DNA of 64,000 nucleotides from NCBI GenBank assembly GCA_964410625.1, contig CAYPHY010000003.1:62001-126000 (forward strand), read 5' to 3'. This DNA is from CAYPHY01 sp964410625 (GTDB lineage Bacteria; Chloroflexota; Anaerolineae; Promineifilales; Promineifilaceae). The notes beneath the pieces are model-generated. The model was not told the origin of the DNA, searched no databases, and worked only from the letters and a program-made list of their open reading frames with translations. A program made the translations under genes and the position numbers. Below, piece after piece: positions 59,620-64,000 of the stretch; positions within the stretch are counted from its first letter, which is position 1, and every line of letters begins with the position of its first letter.

Positions 59620-60423
59620 CTAGTTAGTCGTTGCCACGCATCCAGGATCATCGCGAACGCTGAGCAACTCGCCATAAAACGCTTGCTTTCCTTGTCGGCC
59701 GATGAAGATAGTAGTCGCGTCGGATGTCCCGTTAACCGCCGCAGCTTGAGGAATCACGTTGGAATCGGTGATCGCACCATTCAGCATGTGCCGGGCGGAA
59801 CACGTTTTCCCGTTACACTGGTTGATGCGCGAGCCAATGAGATCGCCTATACCACTTATGACAAAAGGCGAACTTGATTCGCTGTTAGTAGCGGCGTCCA
59901 GCACCATGGCCGCTTCATTTATGTTTGCCTTCTCAACCGCATAGTAGGTTTGGTAATCTGGATGGGACAAAATAGGGTGGCGATTACCTTTATTAAAGTC
60001 AACAGTGCCGATCTCCGCCTGCGCCCAGATGTCAAATTGGCGGCCGCTGCTCGTGCACATGTTTTGTAGTTGGACAAGGCCTTGAGTATAGGTTGCAACT
60101 TCTTGTCTGAAACTCGGTAGATTGCACGTGAGGTAGCCGCCATTAAAAGTCGCGCTGCTGCCCCCTACTGTCACCGCACCGGTTGGTTGGCAAGAAATTG
60201 GTTGATCCCATTGATCGGTCAGGGTGTTGCCGAGGTAGAGCCGGTTGATCCGTCGCGCCTCAATTTGGCCGTTGTTAAACGACAGCTCAAAAACCCAGCG
60301 GGCATTGCGCACGTTCTGCCACGATTGTGCCTGGGCGACATCGGCTAATAAGAGAATTGGCAGCAGAAGGGAAAAAACCAATACAAGCCACTTGAACAAG
60401 ACAGGATAACGATTTATACGCAT
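59620..60423 (-). CDS. Secreted protein of unknown function
   Basis: 267 residues. A clear signal peptide (FKWLVLVFSLLLPILLLADVAQA, cleavage after AQA). The mature part has four or five Cys (ISCQPTG, LTCNLPS, NMCTSSG, NQCNGKTC), suggesting disulfides outside the cell. No domain recognised. No operon partners on this strand. Confidence 0.6.
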   Translation of the reverse strand: MRINRYPVLFKWLVLVFSLLLPILLLADVAQAQSWQNVRNARWVFELSFNNGQIEARRINRLYLGNTLTDQWDQPISCQPTGAVTVGGSSATFNGGYLTCNLPSFRQEVATYTQGLVQLQNMCTSSGRQFDIWAQAEIGTVDFNKGNRHPILSHPDYQTYYAVEKANINEAAMVLDAATNSESSSPFVISGIGDLIGSRINQCNGKTCSARHMLNGAITDSNVIPQAAAVNGTSDATTIFIGRQGKQAFYGELLSVRDDPGCVATTN

Positions 60424-60754
60424 GATAGACTACTCCTAATACCAGTAAGTTTGTACGCCTTTCGCTGTTGGACAGTATGGTATACTTCTGTGAAGGTGGG
60501 ATGCCAACGGGCAACTATCCATTATCGATCCATTGCCCGCAAAAAAGAGTGGATGTTTAAGTTCGGTTATGCACCCTCTGCATCATAATGGGTTTATCCG
60601 CAAATGTAAACGGGTTTTGTCTCATATTTTCGGGTAAAAGTCTCAAATTAGGCGTAAATCGCTATTCAGAAAGTAGAAACCGGGTTTCTTCGCTGTTAGC
60701 AAAGGGAACCTTGTAATTGGATAGAGACCCGGTTTCTTAAAAGCTTCAATCGCT
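60424..60754. other. Divergent gap of 331 bases
   Basis: Between a minus-strand secreted gene and a plus-strand STAND gene. It contains a TATACT at about 60481 of unclear direction, A+T-rich stretches around 60600-60660, and the AGAAACCGGGTTTCT element near its right end. No further gene seen. Confidence 0.5.
60674..60737. repeat. AGAAACCGGGTTTCT palindromic element
   Basis: GTAGAAACCGGGTTTCTT at 60673-60690 and GAGACCCGGTTTCTT at 60724-60738, the same unit pair as at 3185-3249, ending 17 bases before ATG 60755. Confidence 0.75.
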
Positions 60755-63484
60755 ATGGCAGAAACGGCCGTTCCCACATTTGATCAGCAACTCAAGCTCG
60801 CACTCAAGCATTTTGACGACCCCCAATGGCTGGGCCAAAACTCACCACTGGCGACACCCTACTTTTTAGGCAACGCGCTGCGTTCTCCACAAAACGGCCG
60901 CACCGCGGACAGCCAGACAGCAGAACAACGAGGGCAGGTGTTACAGCAGGAGATTGAAGCAGCAGCCGCCACCTTGTGGGGAGCCGCACTACGTGATCGA
61001 GCCGACGTCGAACAACGCTTGGCCGATGTCTTACAAGCCCCAGACAGCGACCCCTATGCCTATATCGTGCTGGAGCTGCGCTATCTGCGCCGCTTCTTCA
61101 AGCCACGCCGCTTGCAGGAGATTTGGGAAGATTTCCTGGGGGAATCACGAGCTGAGTTTTATCGCGATCTGGATAGAGCGGCCAGCCGGTTAGGCGAGGT
61201 GTTGTTGCGGCGGCTCCAGCCCACGTTCCGGCTGGAAGAACCGCTGCTGCTGCCGGAGCTGATCGGCCGCGACGATTGGTTGCAACGGGCCATCCGTGCC
61301 TTACGGACGGGGCAAACAGTGCTGTTGAGTGGCGCGGGTGGCATGGGCAAGACGAGTTTAGGCGCGGCCGTTGCCAAAGCCTGGGGCAAGTCGAACGTTG
61401 CCAGGGGCAAGTCGAACGTTGCCGAAGGCAAGTTTGATGTATTCTGGTATACGATCCGGCCGACGCTGAACGATGATTTACGGAGCCTGCTCTTTGCCCT
61501 CGCGCATTTTCTCCACCTTCAAGGTGCCTCCATTCTCTGGCAAAAATTGATCGCCGATGAGGGCAAAATCGAGGAGTTTAATCTGGCTTTGGGGATGTTG
61601 CGTGATGACTTGGCGGCACTGGGTGAACAGCAGCTCCTCTTCTGCTTTGATGAGGTAGATCGCTTGCGGCCGCCGAATGAAGATGAACTAATGCCAAACT
61701 GGCGGCAACTGTTGGAGTTTTTAGATGGATTGCGCGGCGAATGCCCCTTATTGCTCATCGGCCAACGCGCTGTCCTCGATGGTGATCAGCATCTCACCCT
61801 CGATGGATTGACGACTTCGCAAATAACCGATTGGTTGCTACGCCTGGACATTCCCCACACGGCCGATGAGGTGGACAAAATACACCAGTATACCGGTGGC
61901 AACCCTCGCCTGATCCAACTTTGTATCGCCTTGCGCCCGGAAGGGGAATCGCTACGGGATGTAATTATCCAGTTGAGTCGCTCCGTTGCCTTGCAACCGC
62001 TGTTTGAACGCTTGTGGCAACGTACCTCGGCCGAAGAACGGCTATGGCTGCAATCGTTGGCCGTCTTTCGCAGCCCCATGCCAGCCGATGCGCTACCCTC
62101 TGCCCTAAAAGGCCGCCAAAGTTTGCTCGCCCGGCAACTGATCCAGCAAGATGGCCGCGGCGGGCTAACGATGTGGCCTGCTTTGCGCGAATTGATCTAC
62201 CGCGAGTTGTCGGCCGAGGATCGCGAGCAACTGCACCTACAAGCGGCGATGATTCGCGCGGCGCATGGCGAGTATACAGCCGCGGCTTATCATTACCGGC
62301 AAGCGGGCAGGTTCAAAGCGGCGGTGCAACTGTGGTACCCGCACCGCCAGCAAGAGATTGAGCGCGGTCAGGCCAGCGCGGCGCTGGCGGTCTTCCAGGA
62401 AATATCCAGTAACCAGTTGCCGAAACAAGAGCGCGAGGCGTTGGCGATCATTCGCGCGGAGTTGAAGTTACTCATTGGGGATGTTCAGGGTGGGCAAAAA
62501 GAGCTGGCGAACATCCAATGGCCGTTGGCGCATGAGATCGCGGTGCAGGCGAAGCTGTTGCAAGGTATCTTTCAAAGTTCGCTAGGGTATCCAGATGCGG
62601 CCGTCCAATCCTACGAAGAGGGGATGGCGGTCGTTGCCCGCTTGCTAAACAGCCTGGTCCGCTTTCGCCATAAAAGCGGCCGTGTCCATGTGCGGCAGCG
62701 CAACCTGGAAGCCGCGTGGCGTGAGGCGCGTCTGGCCTTTGTCGAGGTGCAAAACTTACAGGGGATGATTCAGGCCGAGCAGGGGGAGTATACGGCCGCC
62801 ATCGCCGCCCTCAAACAAGCGCTGGAAGTCGCTAAGGATATTCATGACGAACGGGGCATGGCTCAAGCCCACCACCAATTGGCGGCGATAATGGCCTATC
62901 AGGGAAAGCTGGAGGAGATGATCGCCCACACCCATGAGGCCACAACCTACTATGAGCGAACAGGCGACCTCGTTCTCGCCCACATGGCGCGGATCAACCT
63001 CTCGGCCGCCTATATCCAGAGCAAACGCTTTGCCGAAGCGGCCGAGACCGCCCAACAAGCGTTGCCGTTTTTCGAGCGCATTAAGGAGCCGTATGGGATG
63101 TCTACAACGGCCGCTAATTTAGCCGAAGCCTACTACGAATTAGGGGAGTTGGAACTGGCCGAAAAGTATGCCTACTATGTCTTGCAACATGAAGAGCCGC
63201 ATACGATGCCCTATGCGCTCTTTACCCTGGGGATGGTGCGGCGCAAACAAAAGCGGTTGCCGGATGCGGCCGCTGTTCTTCAGTCCGGCGCGGAACTGGC
63301 ACAGCAAAACGGCGACCGCTACCTATACGCTTATACTCAACGCGCATTAGGAGAAGTACGTTCAGAGCAGGGGGACGCCGACGAAGCGCAATGTTTATGG
63401 CGCGAAGCCTTCGCCCTCTTTGAAGTGTTAGGACTTGATCAGGAGGCACAACAAACGGCCGTGTTACTGGAGCGCGTCGGCTGA
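60755..63484 (+). CDS. STAND-class NTPase with TPR repeats
   Basis: 909 residues. An N-terminal helical region (1-150), then ATPase core with Walker A GAGGMGKTS at 193-201 and Walker B LLFCFDEVD (Asp299), LLLIGQRAVLDGD sensor region, winged helix and about ten TPR-like helix pairs from ~480 to the end (AAYHYRQAGRFKAAVQLWYP; EAYYELGELELAEKYAYYVL). Such proteins act as signalling or conflict NTPases. Directly after the P-loop a seven-residue unit GKSNVAR/GKSNVAE is repeated in tandem (61385-61426). Confidence 0.85.
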   Translation: MAETAVPTFDQQLKLALKHFDDPQWLGQNSPLATPYFLGNALRSPQNGRTADSQTAEQRGQVLQQEIEAAAATLWGAALRDRADVEQRLADVLQAPDSDPYAYIVLELRYLRRFFKPRRLQEIWEDFLGESRAEFYRDLDRAASRLGEVLLRRLQPTFRLEEPLLLPELIGRDDWLQRAIRALRTGQTVLLSGAGGMGKTSLGAAVAKAWGKSNVARGKSNVAEGKFDVFWYTIRPTLNDDLRSLLFALAHFLHLQGASILWQKLIADEGKIEEFNLALGMLRDDLAALGEQQLLFCFDEVDRLRPPNEDELMPNWRQLLEFLDGLRGECPLLLIGQRAVLDGDQHLTLDGLTTSQITDWLLRLDIPHTADEVDKIHQYTGGNPRLIQLCIALRPEGESLRDVIIQLSRSVALQPLFERLWQRTSAEERLWLQSLAVFRSPMPADALPSALKGRQSLLARQLIQQDGRGGLTMWPALRELIYRELSAEDREQLHLQAAMIRAAHGEYTAAAYHYRQAGRFKAAVQLWYPHRQQEIERGQASAALAVFQEISSNQLPKQEREALAIIRAELKLLIGDVQGGQKELANIQWPLAHEIAVQAKLLQGIFQSSLGYPDAAVQSYEEGMAVVARLLNSLVRFRHKSGRVHVRQRNLEAAWREARLAFVEVQNLQGMIQAEQGEYTAAIAALKQALEVAKDIHDERGMAQAHHQLAAIMAYQGKLEEMIAHTHEATTYYERTGDLVLAHMARINLSAAYIQSKRFAEAAETAQQALPFFERIKEPYGMSTTAANLAEAYYELGELELAEKYAYYVLQHEEPHTMPYALFTLGMVRRKQKRLPDAAAVLQSGAELAQQNGDRYLYAYTQRALGEVRSEQGDADEAQCLWREAFALFEVLGLDQEAQQTAVLLERVG
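61385..61426. repeat. In-frame tandem 21-base repeat in the STAND gene
   Basis: Two copies of GGCAAGTCGAACGTTGCC plus AGG or GAA, then a partial third GGCAAGTTTGATG. It inserts about seven to fourteen residues after the P-loop helix. Confidence 0.85.
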
Positions 63485-63492
63485 TGTTCTTT

Positions 63493-63563
63493 TAGTGTAT
63501 CAGTATATTGGTGTATTGGTATATTTTATCAATAGACCAATACACCAATACACCAATATACCA
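63493..63563. repeat. Octamer array with complementary arms, word tattggtg
   Basis: ATATTGGTGTATTGGTATATT on the left; CCAATACACCAATACACC and AATATACC on the right, between the convergent STAND and msrA genes. A likely bidirectional terminator. Confidence 0.75.
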
Positions 63564-63566
63564 TCA

Positions 63567-64000
63567 CTACGCCGGTTCCTTCAGCCGTTCCTGGAAACTC
63601 TTGCGGAACTTCCGCACCTTGGGGTCAATCACATACATGCAATAAGGCTGGTAGGGATTGTTGCGGTAATAGTTCTGGTGGTAATCCTCCGCCTCGTAAA
63701 AAGTGTCTAGCGGAGCAATTTCAGTGACGATGGGGTTGGGCCAGACCTTCGCCGCCTCTGCTTCGGCCAGTGAGCGTTCAGCAATCGCTTTTTGCTCCTC
63801 GTCATGGTAGAAAATGGCCGAGCGATATTGCGGACCGACATCATTCCCCTGGCGGTTTAATGTCGTCGGGTCGTGGACGCGCCAGAAGATATAGAGGATT
63901 TCCTCATAAGAGATGACATCGGGATCAAATGTGATTTGCGCCACTTCCGCATGTCCGGTGCGGCCGGTGCAAACCTGCTGGTAAGTAGGGTTCTCCACAT
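63567..64000 (-). CDS. msrA: Peptide methionine-S-sulfoxide reductase MsrA (5' partial)
   Basis: The C-terminal ~144 residues. Repairs oxidised Met residues. ENPTYQQVCTGRTGHAEVAQITFDP, then ILYIFWRVHDPTTLNRQGNDVGPQYRSAIF and FYEAEDYHQNYYRNNPYQPYC are unmistakable. The N-terminal GCFWC motif lies beyond the right edge; the frame is open to base 64000. The final Cys in QPYCMYV fits a resolving Cys, not certain. Confidence 0.95.
   Translation of the reverse strand, partial: VENPTYQQVCTGRTGHAEVAQITFDPDVISYEEILYIFWRVHDPTTLNRQGNDVGPQYRSAIFYHDEEQKAIAERSLAEAEAAKVWPNPIVTEIAPLDTFYEAEDYHQNYYRNNPYQPYCMYVIDPKVRKFRKSFQERLKEPA

Overview
The window looks like chromosomal DNA of a Chloroflexota bacterium, most likely an Anaerolineae-type lineage. 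This is an inference from the moderately high G+C, the gene content and the style of the intergenic repeats; no rRNA is present to prove it. Genes are densely packed, and the hexamer CGGCCG is strikingly frequent throughout.

Layout. 1-11.5 kb: carbohydrate use (partial MalG-type sugar permease, GH65-like and GH2 glycosidases, a DUF624 membrane protein, a six-hairpin glycosidase-like protein), interrupted by a membrane spermidine-synthase-like protein, an HNH nuclease with a small partner, and a HicBA toxin-antitoxin pair. 11.4-16 kb: GT-C type glycosyltransferase, GAF histidine kinase, membrane-anchored epimerase. 16-26 kb: a large minus-strand operon for BMP-family (nucleoside/simple sugar) uptake with two double-NBD ATPases, four permeases and one lipoprotein carrying two tandem binding domains. 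26-29 kb: divergent M50-TPR and cNMP/PH membrane proteins. 29-34 kb: def, gatC, gatA, a sugar-nucleotidyltransferase-like gene and gatB. 34-35.6 kb: D-Ala-D-Ala-ligase-like ATP-grasp enzyme and a LysW-like zinc ribbon with a poly-Asp tail. 35.8-40.5 kb: PepSY-like protein, C39-like peptidase, NACHT NTPase with a C-terminal FGE/C-type-lectin domain, a truncated reverse transcriptase fragment and a HEPN protein. 40.5-50.5 kb: osmC, a SPOUT methyltransferase, hslO, tRNA-Pro(CGG), flippase-like and FAD oxidoreductase genes, ugd, greA, lysS and a GNAT enzyme. 50.7-60.4 kb: secreted lectin-like protein, indoleamine 2,3-dioxygenase, a two-component system, a USP-like protein and a Na/Pi cotransporter behind a Pho-box-like array, and a secreted unknown. 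60.7-64 kb: a STAND NTPase with TPRs and a partial msrA.

Most interesting. The last ~110 bases of the NACHT-FGE gene have the hallmarks of a diversity-generating retroelement (DGR) variable region: NNC-rich codons in a C-type-lectin fold ending in an RGGxW...VGFRV frame. About 170 bases downstream lies a 34-codon stub matching the start of DGR reverse transcriptases, cut off by a palindromic repeat. No template repeat is visible here. The locus therefore looks like a DGR-diversified NTPase sensor whose retroelement was lost or acts from elsewhere.

The second theme is repeats. At least seventeen places carry arrays with a 7-8 base period, often as two complementary arms, each place using its own short word. 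They sit between genes of operons, form the ends of several proteins, and in one case run in frame through a methyltransferase. Other palindromic families (starting GTAG, or AGAAACCGGGTTTCT) supply stop codons or lie at start codons.
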